The position numbers were made by a program, and so were the translations under genes. This document shows, piece by piece, positions 6,750 through 13,787 of a stretch of DNA of 26,108 bases. Position 1 is the stretch's first letter. Each line of letters begins with the position of its first letter. The DNA is from Pseudomonadota bacterium. Its GTDB lineage: Bacteria; Desulfobacterota; Anaeroferrophillalia; Anaeroferrophillales; Tharpellaceae. A model generated the notes under the pieces. It was not told the origin of the DNA, did not search any database, and saw nothing but the letters and a program-made list of their open reading frames with translations. The DNA is taken from assembly GCA_015486505.1 (NCBI GenBank), contig WFRP01000078.1:1-26108 (forward strand), in the 5' to 3' direction.

Positions 6750-7712
6750 TTGCAGGAAAAAAAAGAGTTCCCTTATCTTCTAGTATTCCTACTGCTTTCA
6801 ATTCTCCTGCACCTGGGACTGGCATATTATTTCCGTACCTGGAAACCGGCGGCCAAAACCCTCGCCGAGTTGCGCAAAAAAGAGAAAGAGAATATTCCGG
6901 TCCAGATAATTGATCTGCCGCCGAAAAAGAAAAAACCGGCCAAACCCAAGCCGCCGCCGAAAAAACCCAGATTTCTCACCGATCGTAATAATCGTACTAA
7001 AGTAGAAACCCGGACTGAGCCGAGCCCGGCCGAAGCCGTCGCGGTCAAACCGGTGCGGCCGACCCCGCCCAAGCCCAAAGCTGAGCCCCGGCCGAAACCG
7101 CGGCCAAAGCCCAAAGCCCGGCCAAAGCCCAAAGCCCGGCCAAAGCCCAAAGCCCAACCGCCGGACAGTAAAATTAAACCTCAAATTAAATCTCCGGACC
7201 AACTCCCGGCGTCTGAAAAAAGAGAGGTAAAAAAAGAGACGAAAAAGAAAACGCAACCTGACATCAAAAAGCTGTTCCCGTCGTTCAAGGAACTTACGGA
7301 AATAAACCGGGAGCAAAGCCGGCGCCGGTCGCGATCGGGAAAACAGAGCCCAAGGCTGCCGAACAAACTGAAAAAAGGTACTGAGATTTCTCTCAACACC
7401 CTTAATTATGAATTTCACTCCTACTATCTGGCACTGAAGAGAAAGATAGAGCTGGTCTGGGAATACCCCTACCGGGCCCGGCGCACCGGGGCTCAGGGAC
7501 GGCTGTTGCTGCGTTTCGTCATCAACAAAGACGGCACTCTGCTTGAAGCCAAACTCCTGCGCTCATCCGGCTACGCCCTGCTCGACAGTGAAGCGATCCG
7601 GGCAATCCATAACGCCGCGCCCTATCCGCCGCTGCCGGAGCGGATGGGAGTTGATCATCTGGTCATCACCGCAACTTTTGAGTACTCACTAAGCTATCGC
7701 TCGGTCCATTAG
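6750..7712 (+). CDS. tonB: Energy transducer TonB
   Basis: A 320-residue inner-membrane protein that couples the proton gradient to outer-membrane receptors. The transmembrane helix is about residues 8-28 (YLLVFLLLSILLHLGLAYYF) and keeps the Ser17/His21 pair, spaced four apart as in classical TonB. Next comes a long Pro/Lys/Arg-rich periplasmic spacer (about 53-150), then a C-terminal TonB domain (about 220-315; the YPYRAR segment and the GxLLLRFVINKDGTL strand are typical). The start is TTG: the frame has only non-start codons between it and the stop at 6711, and a weak GGAA lies 9 bp upstream. No exbB or exbD is visible nearby. An 18-bp tandem repeat sits within the spacer (7102-7155). Confidence 0.88.
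   Translation: MQEKKEFPYLLVFLLLSILLHLGLAYYFRTWKPAAKTLAELRKKEKENIPVQIIDLPPKKKKPAKPKPPPKKPRFLTDRNNRTKVETRTEPSPAEAVAVKPVRPTPPKPKAEPRPKPRPKPKARPKPKARPKPKAQPPDSKIKPQIKSPDQLPASEKREVKKETKKKTQPDIKKLFPSFKELTEINREQSRRRSRSGKQSPRLPNKLKKGTEISLNTLNYEFHSYYLALKRKIELVWEYPYRARRTGAQGRLLLRFVINKDGTLLEAKLLRSSGYALLDSEAIRAIHNAAPYPPLPERMGVDHLVITATFEYSLSYRSVH
7102..7155 (+). repeat. 18-bp tandem repeat inside tonB, three copies
   Basis: The unit GGCCAAAGCCCAAAGCCC occurs three times in tandem (7102-7119, 7120-7137, 7138-7155) and encodes repeated R-P-K-P-K-A steps of the spacer. It is in frame, so gain or loss of a unit only changes spacer length. Confidence 0.9.
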
Positions 7713-7803
7713 GAGGCGGTCCGGTCCCGGACGGCAGCATGAAAGAATGAGCGCGACCAAATCAGGAACAGCAGTTAATCGCGGCATTCCCGTATTATAA
7801 ACT

Positions 7804-8100
7804 TCAGGCCGCCGTGGCGGTTTTCGCGGTTGTGGTTTTGCCCTTGGCCTTGGTGCCGCTCTTTTCCGGTTGGGCGGCAAATTTCTTCTCATTCTCCGCT
7901 TTTTTACTCTCCGGCTGCCGGTTTTTACCATAATCGGTGGCATACCAGCCCCCACCCTTCAAAATGAATGAAGTCGCGGATACCAGTTTATGGACCGGCC
8001 CACCACAGTCGGGACACTCGGTTAAAGGTTCAGCGGTAATCTTCTGTAACATCTCAAACTGTTTTTCGCACTTCTCACAGCGATACTCATAAATTGGCAT
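7804..8100 (-). CDS. FmdB-family zinc ribbon protein
   Basis: A 98-residue protein starting MPIYEYRCEKC, the hallmark of the FmdB/CxxC_CxxC_SSSS family of small zinc ribbons. The metal site is C8-x2-C11 and C29-x2-C32. The GGGWYATDY segment follows the ribbon. The C-terminal third is a low-complexity Lys/Thr/Ala tail, probably disordered. Family members are called regulators by historical association with formamidase genes, but their role is mostly unknown. AGGA upstream of the ATG is the likely ribosome-binding site. It converges with tonB, with 91 bp between the stop codons; a second paralogue lies at 13149-13364. Confidence 0.9.
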   Translation of the reverse strand: MPIYEYRCEKCEKQFEMLQKITAEPLTECPDCGGPVHKLVSATSFILKGGGWYATDYGKNRQPESKKAENEKKFAAQPEKSGTKAKGKTTTAKTATAA

Positions 8101-8125
8101 AACGTCCTACCCTTTATTAACTTCC

Positions 8126-8308
8126 AATACGGGGACAAATCCCGCAACCCAAACGAGCTTTTTTTGGCCCGTACCCAGGGGCAATCCGCTGGTCGCACCC
8201 CAAGGGCACTTCCGTTGGGCGCAAATAAGTACTCTTATCAGAACATTTTCTTGTTTTTACAGTTGAAAAAAGCTGTCGAAAAAACAAGAAAATAACCTGT
8301 AAGGTACT
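8126..8308 (+). repeat. Family B structured repeat, unit 1 of the fmdB-DUF167 doublet
   Basis: The longest unit seen, 183 bp. A GGGGACAAATCCCGC hairpin opens it, followed by two tandem versions of the inner segment (GGGGCAATCCGCTGGTCGCA, then GGGCACTTCCGTTGGGCGCA), the ATAAG-TACT-CTTAT hairpin (8225-8238) and the large hairpin with an ACAG/CTGT inner stem. This doublet is oriented against the transcription of its neighbouring genes, unlike the other sites. Confidence 0.85.
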
Positions 8309-8443
8309 AATGCGGGAACAGATCCCGCAACCCAAACGGAGCCTTTTCGGCCCGCACCCAAGGGCACTTCCGAGGGTCGCAAATAAGTGCTCTTATCAGA
8401 ACATTTTCTTGTTTTAAAACAAGAAAATAACCTGTAAGGCACT
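8309..8443 (+). repeat. Family B structured repeat, unit 2 of the fmdB-DUF167 doublet
   Basis: A 135-bp unit directly abutting the previous one. It carries the perfect 26-bp palindrome ATTTTCTTGTTTT plus complement (8403-8428), identical to the one at 5343-5368. The two units of this doublet thus carry different versions of the large hairpin. Confidence 0.85.
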
Positions 8444-8466
8444 AAACTACGAGACTGGAACCGCCT

Positions 8467-8778
8467 CTAAAATTTTAACAAATCGTAACTTCCAAGTAAA
8501 TCCAGCAACTCGGCACTACTCATATCTTTAATATGAACAGTTTTACGCCGCGATTTAAGACCGCCGACGACCGCAATCCGCCCTTTGGCAAGTTTTAAGG
8601 TTTTGGCCAGAAAATCACGACAGAGCCGATTGGCAGCCCCATCCACCGGCGGGGCGGTCAAAGAGATTTTAAGGGCGGCGTCATGCAGCCCGATAATCTG
8701 ATTCCGCGCCGCCCGGGGCTGAACAAAGACCTTAAGATTCACCCCGCCGGCCCGTTCCTGCAGCCACAATTTATCCAT
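8467..8778 (-). CDS. DUF167 (YggU) family protein
   Basis: A 103-residue protein of the DUF167/YggU family. The recognisable core is VFVQPRAARNQIIGLHDAALKI, then a TAPPVDGAANRLC stretch, the family's most conserved part. The biochemical function is unknown. It follows yggT with only 5 bp between the stop and the ATG, the usual yggT-yggU arrangement, so the two are co-transcribed. No clear Shine-Dalgarno is visible, which fits translational coupling. Confidence 0.88.
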   Translation of the reverse strand: MDKLWLQERAGGVNLKVFVQPRAARNQIIGLHDAALKISLTAPPVDGAANRLCRDFLAKTLKLAKGRIAVVGGLKSRRKTVHIKDMSSAELLDLLGSYDLLKF

Positions 8779-8783
8779 ATTTT

Positions 8784-9089
8784 TCAGTGAGCCAGGTTAT
8801 AGGCAAACTGTATTAGAGTCTGAACCACAAAAGATTGAATAAAAAAGATGCCCAGCATAATTATCATCGGGGCAAAATCGATCCCGCCGACTGCCGTCCA
8901 CGGAAACCAGCGCCGGATCAGGGAGAAAACCGGCTCCGTCACCTGATAAAGAAACCTGACAATCGGGTTATAGGGATCCGGATTAACCCAGGACAAAAGC
9001 GCCCGGATTATTACAATCCAGAGGTAGAGGCTCAAGATAATATCTAAAAGTTTAGCGACTGAAATCAAAAGGTTGCTCAGCATATACAT
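8784..9089 (-). CDS. YggT family membrane protein
   Basis: A 101-residue integral membrane protein with two hydrophobic segments (about 3-27 and 70-97) linked by a loop containing SWVNPDPYNPIVRFLYQVTEP, the YggT family signature. Family members have been linked to osmotic tolerance and cell division contexts, but the mechanism is not established. Start: the ATG at 9087-9089 has GAGAG 7 bp upstream; a second ATG two codons later is possible. It heads a two-gene unit with the DUF167 gene and lies beyond the terminator at 9116-9158. Confidence 0.88.
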   Translation of the reverse strand: MYMLSNLLISVAKLLDIILSLYLWIVIIRALLSWVNPDPYNPIVRFLYQVTEPVFSLIRRWFPWTAVGGIDFAPMIIMLGIFFIQSFVVQTLIQFAYNLAH

Positions 9090-9115
9090 AATTCAACTCT
9101 CATTGTAAAAGACTG

Positions 9116-9158
9116 CCTGAAAAAACCTTCATTAACTACTCAACAAGGTTTTTTCAGG
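9116..9158. terminator. Strong hairpin terminator between pgeF and yggT
   Basis: A perfect 14-bp stem, CCTGAAAAAACCTT (9116-9129) with AAGGTTTTTTCAGG (9145-9158), and a 15-base loop. On the plus strand it is followed by CATTTTTATTT; on the minus strand by CAGTCTTTT. The flanking genes are both on the minus strand, so it most likely ends the rluD-pgeF transcript after the family A element. Confidence 0.75.
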
Positions 9159-9214
9159 GGCATTTTTATTTATAAATTCAGCGACTGCGCTAAAAAACTA
9201 CAGCTTGATTAACT

Positions 9215-9457
9215 GTAACTATTCAGCCAAAATTTACCCCCCCCCACCTTCTGGAGGGGGCGGGGGTGGTTTTTCGTAAGCGGTTGCGGAAACGATTTCG
9301 TTGTTTTTCGAAAGCGAGCGGGAGCCCATCAGCATTGCAACTGTTTGAGCGTAGCGAGTTTTGCAAGGCGGGCGCAGCGAGCTTAAAGGAAAAACAGAAA
9401 TCTTAACGCCTGGCGGAGAAAAACCGCGCCCGACCCCGGATTCGGCTGAATAGTTAC
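9215..9457 (+). mobile_element. Family A MITE-like element, copy 2, with 8-bp target duplication
   Basis: A 243-bp element bounded by perfect 14-bp terminal inverted repeats, GTAACTATTCAGCC (9215-9228) and its complement (9444-9457). Immediately outside, GATTAACT occurs on both sides (9207-9214 and 9458-9465), an exact 8-bp direct repeat typical of transposition. Inside, the left half (GGGGGCGGGGGTGGTTTTTC, then AACGATTTCGTTG) pairs imperfectly with the right half (ACAGAAATCTTAACG, then AAAAACCGCGCCCGACCCC), so the whole element can fold into one long hairpin. It is almost identical to copy 3 and carries no transposase. It landed exactly at the 3' end of pgeF: the pgeF stop lies within the duplicated octamer. 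Confidence 0.88.
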
Positions 9458-9459
9458 GA

Positions 9460-10278
9460 TTAACTTATACCGACAAAGGCCAGCTGGCGGCCGGTTATAG
9501 CATGATCACGACGATAGGAGAAGCACAAATCCTGACAGCAGGTGCAGATATTTACCGCGTGAAAATCGGCTTCCGCCAGACCGGCGGCCAGAAGCTGAGC
9601 TTTCTGAACCGCCACAAGATCGAGCTGAAAACCTGCGGCTGATTGCCGATACCAGCCGCTGGCCCCATTTAACTCCGGCAGTTTATGAAAACGCTCAATC
9701 ACCTCAGAGCCAACCGCAAAACAACAGGGCGCAATCGCCGGCCCGGCATAAACCGCAAGCTCAGAAACCGCCAGCGAAAAATTGTGCCGCAACGCCGCGA
9801 CCGCCGCCGCCGCAACCCCTTTCGCCAGACCGCGCCATCCGGCGTGAACCACGGCTGCCGCCCGGCCTTTTTTATCAGCAATAATCAACGGCAGACAATC
9901 AGCGGTCAGCACCCCGAGCAGCACCCCGGGTTCCGCGGTCAGCAAGGCATCAGCTTCATCTAAAGCCAATTGTTCCGGAGCTTCAATATCCCGGCCGCTG
10001 ACCACCCGGCAGCGGCGGCCATGCACCTGCTTACAGGTCAGGATTTTTGTAAAGCGGCCGCCGCCGACTTTCGCCAACAGATTACGGCGGTTTTCAGCGA
10101 CCAGCGCGGCATCATCACCAACGCTGTAACTCATATTGGCCGCGGCAAAAGCTCCCCGGCTCTCGCCTCCGGAACGAAGGCTGAAACCGGCAACCAGGGG
10201 GCCGGTTACGGCAACCCTAAGGTAGGCAGGACCGGATTGATTGTCAAGGCTGAAAGGATATTTTAACTTTAAGGACAA
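9460..10278 (-). CDS. pgeF: Purine nucleoside phosphorylase / laccase-domain protein (PgeF, YfiH)
   Basis: A 272-residue protein of the multicopper-oxidase-like DUF152 family (YfiH, YlmD, human FAMIN). Members act as zinc-dependent purine nucleoside phosphorylases and adenosine deaminases, and are also annotated as peptidoglycan editing factors. The metal ligands are visible: His86 in KQVHG, Cys128 in TADCLP, His145 in HAGWRG. Later motifs are GPAIAPCCFAVG and CTCCQDLCFSYRRD. The start is a TTG that overlaps the end of rluD by 10 bp; no ATG or GTG occurs before the conserved fold begins. The stop codon sits inside the target-site duplication of the family A element, so its final codons may have been reshaped by the insertion. 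Confidence 0.93.
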   Translation of the reverse strand: MSLKLKYPFSLDNQSGPAYLRVAVTGPLVAGFSLRSGGESRGAFAAANMSYSVGDDAALVAENRRNLLAKVGGGRFTKILTCKQVHGRRCRVVSGRDIEAPEQLALDEADALLTAEPGVLLGVLTADCLPLIIADKKGRAAAVVHAGWRGLAKGVAAAAVAALRHNFSLAVSELAVYAGPAIAPCCFAVGSEVIERFHKLPELNGASGWYRQSAAGFQLDLVAVQKAQLLAAGLAEADFHAVNICTCCQDLCFSYRRDHAITGRQLAFVGIS

Positions 10279-11279
10279 TCCAACCCCGCCAATTCTTCAA
10301 GTTTTTTCAGTAAAGATTCAATATCGGCCGGCAGGGAACTTGAAAACTCAAGGTTCGCGCCGGTAACCGGGTGTTGAAAACCGAGACTTAAGGCATGCAG
10401 GGCCTGACGGGGGAATTTGGCCAGGAACTCCCGGCCGCAGGCGGCCGCCGCACTCCGGCTGATCCCCTTTTTCCCATAAACCTGATCCCCGACCAGAGGA
10501 TAACCGGCTTCACTTAAATGAACTCTGATTTGGTGGGTGCGGCCGGTCTCAAGCCGCAATGAAACTAAAGAGCAGTTACCAACCGGATAATAACGCAGAA
10601 CCTGGTAATTGGTTTTGGCATATTTGCCGCCCCTGGCGACCGAAGCCATTTTTTTGCGCTGCCGCGGATGCCTTCCCAGATTTGATTGAAAACTACCGGC
10701 CGCCGGCAGCAACCGGCCGTAAACCAGAGCCTGATACTCCCGTTTAACCGTATGTTCCTTAAATTGCAAGGCCAGGCCCTGATGACTGATATCATCCTTG
10801 GCGACCACCAGCAAACCGGATGTATCCTGATCCAGACGATGCACAATCCCGGGCCGCCGCACCCCGCCGATACCGGCAAGATCGCCACAGTGAAACAGTA
10901 AGGCGTTAACCAGAGTGCCGTCCGGATTGCCGGCCGCCGGATGCACGACCATCCCCGCCGCTTTATTGATCACCACCAGGTGCGGATCTTCAAAAACAAT
11001 CTCCAGCGGCAATTTTTGCGCTTCGACCCGCAGCGGAACCGCCGGTGGAATTTTCAGGTTGATCAGATCGCCGCTTTTCAGGAGACAGGAGATCTTGGCC
11101 GGACGGCCGTTGACCAGAACGGCGCCTTCTTTCACCAGCCCCTGCAGCCGGCTGCGGGAGATCTCCGGCTGCTGTGCCGCCAGGAAACGATCCAGACGAC
11201 AACGTTCACCCCCGGCGAAAAGATATTCTGATAATGAGCCTGAACCAGATTCCGCCTCAGGCATTTCAGTCGCTGCCAT
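10269..11279 (-). CDS. rluD: 23S rRNA pseudouridine synthase, RluD-type
   Basis: A 336-residue RluA-family enzyme that converts uridines in the helix 69 region of 23S rRNA (or related sites) to pseudouridine. An S4 RNA-binding domain covers about 26-78 (RLDRFLAAQQPEISRSRLQ and a VLVNGRPA turn). The catalytic motif GIVHRLDQDTSGLLVVAK is at 144-161, with the nucleophilic Asp at 150. The later GRTHQIRVHL segment is also characteristic. The ATG lies 3 bp after the TPR gene's stop, and the 3' end overlaps pgeF; rluD-pgeF is a very common bacterial pair. RluD rather than RluC is favoured by the S4 domain plus the pgeF linkage. Confidence 0.93.
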   Translation of the reverse strand: MAATEMPEAESGSGSLSEYLFAGGERCRLDRFLAAQQPEISRSRLQGLVKEGAVLVNGRPAKISCLLKSGDLINLKIPPAVPLRVEAQKLPLEIVFEDPHLVVINKAAGMVVHPAAGNPDGTLVNALLFHCGDLAGIGGVRRPGIVHRLDQDTSGLLVVAKDDISHQGLALQFKEHTVKREYQALVYGRLLPAAGSFQSNLGRHPRQRKKMASVARGGKYAKTNYQVLRYYPVGNCSLVSLRLETGRTHQIRVHLSEAGYPLVGDQVYGKKGISRSAAAACGREFLAKFPRQALHALSLGFQHPVTGANLEFSSSLPADIESLLKKLEELAGLDCP

Positions 11280-11282
11280 CCC

Positions 11283-12086
11283 TTAAGAATCTGCTTCCGC
11301 GCCCAGTTTCTTCCGTAACAACTGCCTAATTTTCAGGGCTTCGGGAAAATCATCTTTTAATTCCAGAGCCCGGTCCATACAGGCCAGGGCCTCTTTAAAC
11401 TGTTTTTTATCGATCAGGGCCCGGCCCATATTGAAATTCAAGATCGGGTCCTGACTGTTAATTTCCAGGGCCTTGCGATAGCTGTCCAGAGCCTGATCGA
11501 ACATCTTCATTTTTCTTAAATCAATCCCGAACTCATTAAAAACATGTTTATTTTCTTCCTCAAACAAGGCTTCAATATTGGTCAGTTTATCAAGAATTTC
11601 CTTGGCCTCTGCCTCCTCGCCCTTTTCGATATGGAGTTTGGCCATGCCGTAATTAGCCCGTACATGATCTTCGTCCAGTTTCAGAGAGCAGCCAAATTCA
11701 AACTCGGCACTGTTGTACTCCCCCCGGCGCAGATGAAGATTGCCGCGGGAGGCGTGACGATCGGCCTTTTCCTTGATTTTGTTATCTTTATCCGATTTTT
11801 CCGCCGGCGGCACAAAATCAGGTTTCGCCGTACAGCGCTGAAAAAACTCTTCCTTTTCCACGACTTCGGTAATACTGGTCGGACGCCCGGCCATATTGAG
11901 CAAACTGAGTTTGACCATACCGTCCGGCTGTTCCTCGGCAAAGAAGATATTCTCGCCGGTCGTCTTCCGCTTGGTCGCCCCGGTCCCTAATGAAATTTTC
12001 ACGCTCTCAATATAATAGCCGGAGATCTTCTCGTCGTTCGCCGCTGCCGCAGTTGCGGCATCTTCCGTTTTTTGTTCTTCCACCAT
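11283..12086 (-). CDS. TPR-repeat protein
   Basis: A 267-residue soluble protein with no signal peptide. The N-terminal ~100 residues (starting with an Ala/Glu-rich segment) match nothing I recognise. From about 108 on there are tetratricopeptide repeats: ADRHASRGNLHLRRGEYNSAEFEF, a variant middle repeat, then FDQALDSYRKALEINSQDP and FKEALACMDRALELKDDFP, ending near residue 250. Such domains scaffold protein interactions; no partner can be read from the sequence. An AGGGG ribosome-binding site lies 6 bp before the ATG. It is first in the TPR-rluD-pgeF unit and is divergent from the PAS-HisKA gene. Confidence 0.8.
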   Translation of the reverse strand: MVEEQKTEDAATAAAANDEKISGYYIESVKISLGTGATKRKTTGENIFFAEEQPDGMVKLSLLNMAGRPTSITEVVEKEEFFQRCTAKPDFVPPAEKSDKDNKIKEKADRHASRGNLHLRRGEYNSAEFEFGCSLKLDEDHVRANYGMAKLHIEKGEEAEAKEILDKLTNIEALFEEENKHVFNEFGIDLRKMKMFDQALDSYRKALEINSQDPILNFNMGRALIDKKQFKEALACMDRALELKDDFPEALKIRQLLRKKLGAEADS

Positions 12087-12157
12087 ACTAAACCCCTGAT
12101 TGCCCTTTTTTTTAATACTTCAGCCAAAAATCAGCGCAAAACATCTGCAACTAGTCC

Positions 12158-12186
12158 TTGCCATTTTTACGGTAAGCGATTATGTA
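12158..12186 (+). promoter_or_regulatory. Candidate promoter of the PAS-HisKA gene
   Basis: TTGCCA (12158-12163), 17-bp spacer, TATGTA (12181-12186). The -35 matches 4 of 6 consensus bases and the -10 only 3 of 6; the spacing is ideal. It lies 58 bp upstream of the ATG at 12245 in the divergent intergenic region. Confidence 0.4.
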
Positions 12187-12244
12187 GACCATCAATGCAG
12201 ATCGCAAGGATTCACATTACCCTATTATCGTACAAAATTTCAAG

Positions 12245-13114
12245 ATGAATTCAACCTCAACCAGAGATGGTCGGCAAAACCTGAATTTCGACCTGACTAT
12301 CCTGGAACACGCACCCTACGGAATAGTTGCCTGCGACATCGCGGGAGAGATTCTTTTCGCCAATCCTCTAGCCGCGTTTATGCTCCAGGAAAAGAGCCTG
12401 CCGGGGAAAAACCTCCTGCGGATCATGGCTGATATTCCTGAATTTAAAAAAGGCTGGGATATGCTGCAGACTGAATTTAACGACCAGTTTGCCCTGCCCT
12501 TTTCAATCAAACCGGATCCGGCGAACAGTGCCAACAATCTCGACACTGAAACCAGCCTCGCCCTGCGGGTGACCCGCTTTCAAAACAACCCCGACCAGAG
12601 ATGCAATACCCTTATATTTATTGAAGATTTGAGCAGTAATGAAACCCTGGATGTCGCCGACAGGTTCTACACCGACAGTCTTGAAAACCTGATGAGTGAG
12701 AAGTGCCAGGAGTTGGAATTGATGCAGGAGCAACTGATTATAACCGAAAAAAAAGCGGCTATGATTGAAACCGCGGGGGCTGTCGCCCATGAATTACGGC
12801 AGCCGATGACCACCATTATCGGCACTATCGACCTGCTCAACACCAAACCGGAGGTTCAGGAAAACCCGGATATCAAGAAACGCTTCGAGATAATTCAGAA
12901 ACAGTGCCTGAGGATGGCCGAGACCATCAAACAGATGGAAGAACTGGTAGAATACCGCACCCGGCAATACTTAAAAAACAAACTGATTGTTGACCTGGAA
13001 GAATCAAGTCGAAAACAGGAACTCGGTAAGAAATCAACTGAAATCGAGCCCGGCGCAGACGAGCAAAAAGCAAAAGCCGATAAATTTCTCCGAATGCGCA
13101 AACCCTTAAAGTGA
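12245..13114 (+). CDS. PAS-HisKA protein lacking a kinase ATPase domain
   Basis: A 289-residue cytosolic protein. Residues about 14-130 resemble a PAS sensor (LEHAPYGIVACDIAGEILFAN is the typical PAS opening). A coiled-coil-like helix follows (about 145-172), then a HisKA dimerisation domain at about 173-240 with H-box AVAHELRQPMTTIIG and the phospho-acceptor His182. No N, G1, F or G2 box of a HATPase_c domain follows; the rest is a charged ~50-residue tail ending in MRKPLK. It therefore cannot autophosphorylate alone. It could be phosphorylated by another kinase, act as a phosphotransfer or phosphatase module, or be a truncated kinase. No clear ribosome-binding site precedes the ATG. It converges with the fmdB-arsR pair, 34 bp between the stop codons. 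Confidence 0.82.
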   Translation: MNSTSTRDGRQNLNFDLTILEHAPYGIVACDIAGEILFANPLAAFMLQEKSLPGKNLLRIMADIPEFKKGWDMLQTEFNDQFALPFSIKPDPANSANNLDTETSLALRVTRFQNNPDQRCNTLIFIEDLSSNETLDVADRFYTDSLENLMSEKCQELELMQEQLIITEKKAAMIETAGAVAHELRQPMTTIIGTIDLLNTKPEVQENPDIKKRFEIIQKQCLRMAETIKQMEELVEYRTRQYLKNKLIVDLEESSRKQELGKKSTEIEPGADEQKAKADKFLRMRKPLK

Positions 13115-13148
13115 ACGAACAACTGTCCGTTTCTTTATGCTACTGATT

Positions 13149-13364
13149 TCAGGCAAAGCCGCGACCGCCGCCGGCAGGACAGCCGGAAGCGCAGGCCGGG
13201 CTCCCGGTTGCTTTCACCACCGGAGCGGCACAGCATGAGAGAATTTTTCTCAGGCCGACATAGCCGCACTCTGAACACGACAGCGTTGAACCATCCTCGC
13301 CTAATTTCTGCAAAACCTCTTTCCGGACGCCGCATTCAGGGCATTCATATTCATAGATCGGCAT
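13149..13364 (-). CDS. FmdB-family zinc ribbon protein, Cys-rich
   Basis: A 71-residue FmdB-like zinc ribbon starting MPIYEYECPECG. It has eight cysteines: 8 and 11, 30 and 33 (the ribbon), then 44, 45, 58 and 62 in a Gly/Ala-rich tail that differs from the Lys-rich tail of the paralogue at 7804-8100. The frame is open further upstream, but I start at the ATG at 13362-13364 because a GGGAGG ribosome-binding site lies 9 bp before it and the family begins exactly with MPIYEY. The gene overlaps the 3' end of the arsR-like gene by 14 bp, so both are co-transcribed and coupled. The extra cysteines and regulator partner suggest metal or thiol chemistry, an inference. Confidence 0.85.
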   Translation of the reverse strand: MPIYEYECPECGVRKEVLQKLGEDGSTLSCSECGYVGLRKILSCCAAPVVKATGSPACASGCPAGGGRGFA

Positions 13365-13692
13365 CGAAACCCGCCTCCCGACATGATGCAGCCGACGTAT
13401 CACTGCAATCCATGCCGAAATGTTCCATCAAGGCACCAATTAACAATTTGCTGATATCATCACTCACCCAATAACGCATAGCCACGCCTTCACGGGCGGA
13501 ATCAACAATCCCTTTCCCCTTTAAAACCGAAAGATGCTGTGAAACCGTTGCTTGCGAAAGTTCAAGACAACTCCAGAGATTTTTCACGCAACTTTCATTC
13601 GTCAACAGGGTCTGCACAATCTGCAGGCGAACCGGATGCCCCAGAACCTTCAGAACCTCTGCGACTCGATGACAAACCTGATCCTTGTTCAA
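13351..13692 (-). CDS. ArsR/SmtB-family transcriptional repressor
   Basis: A 113-residue winged-helix regulator. The opening helix runs VAEVLKVLGHPVRLQIVQTLL, and the recognition helix is LSQATVSQHLSVLKGKGIV, followed by a wing (REGVAMRYWV). Cys35 and Cys42 lie just before the recognition helix, in the same place as the metal/metalloid CVCDL motif of ArsR, and Cys96 and Cys104 sit in the C-terminal tail, so a metal, arsenite or redox signal is plausible. The start is TTG at 13690-13692, 6 bp after a GGAGG; a TTG two codons earlier abuts the GGAGG and is less likely. Overlaps the downstream fmdB gene by 14 bp. Transcribed from the strong promoter at 13788-13816. Confidence 0.88.
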   Translation of the reverse strand: MNKDQVCHRVAEVLKVLGHPVRLQIVQTLLTNESCVKNLWSCLELSQATVSQHLSVLKGKGIVDSAREGVAMRYWVSDDISKLLIGALMEHFGMDCSDTSAASCREAGFDADL

Positions 13693-13787
13693 AAGCAACC
13701 TCCATTATCGCAAGCGACTATAGCAATCAGACAATCCCGAGCCCATTAAATGACTATTAAATCAAGATATCTACATAATACTGCCGT

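Noticed and set aside
6798..7418. Long minus-strand frames opposite tonB
   Set aside because: Mirror of the Pro/Lys-rich spacer, giving an Arg/Phe/Gly-rich translation; clear shadow of tonB.
7715..7745. GTCCGG-TC-CCGGAC as a tonB terminator
   Set aside because: The loop would have two bases and no T-tract follows on either strand.
12130..12165. Possible sigma-54 promoter upstream of the TPR gene (TGGCAAG ... TTGCAG on the minus strand)
   Set aside because: The distance between GG and GC is 12 bases instead of 10, which sigma-54 promoters do not tolerate.
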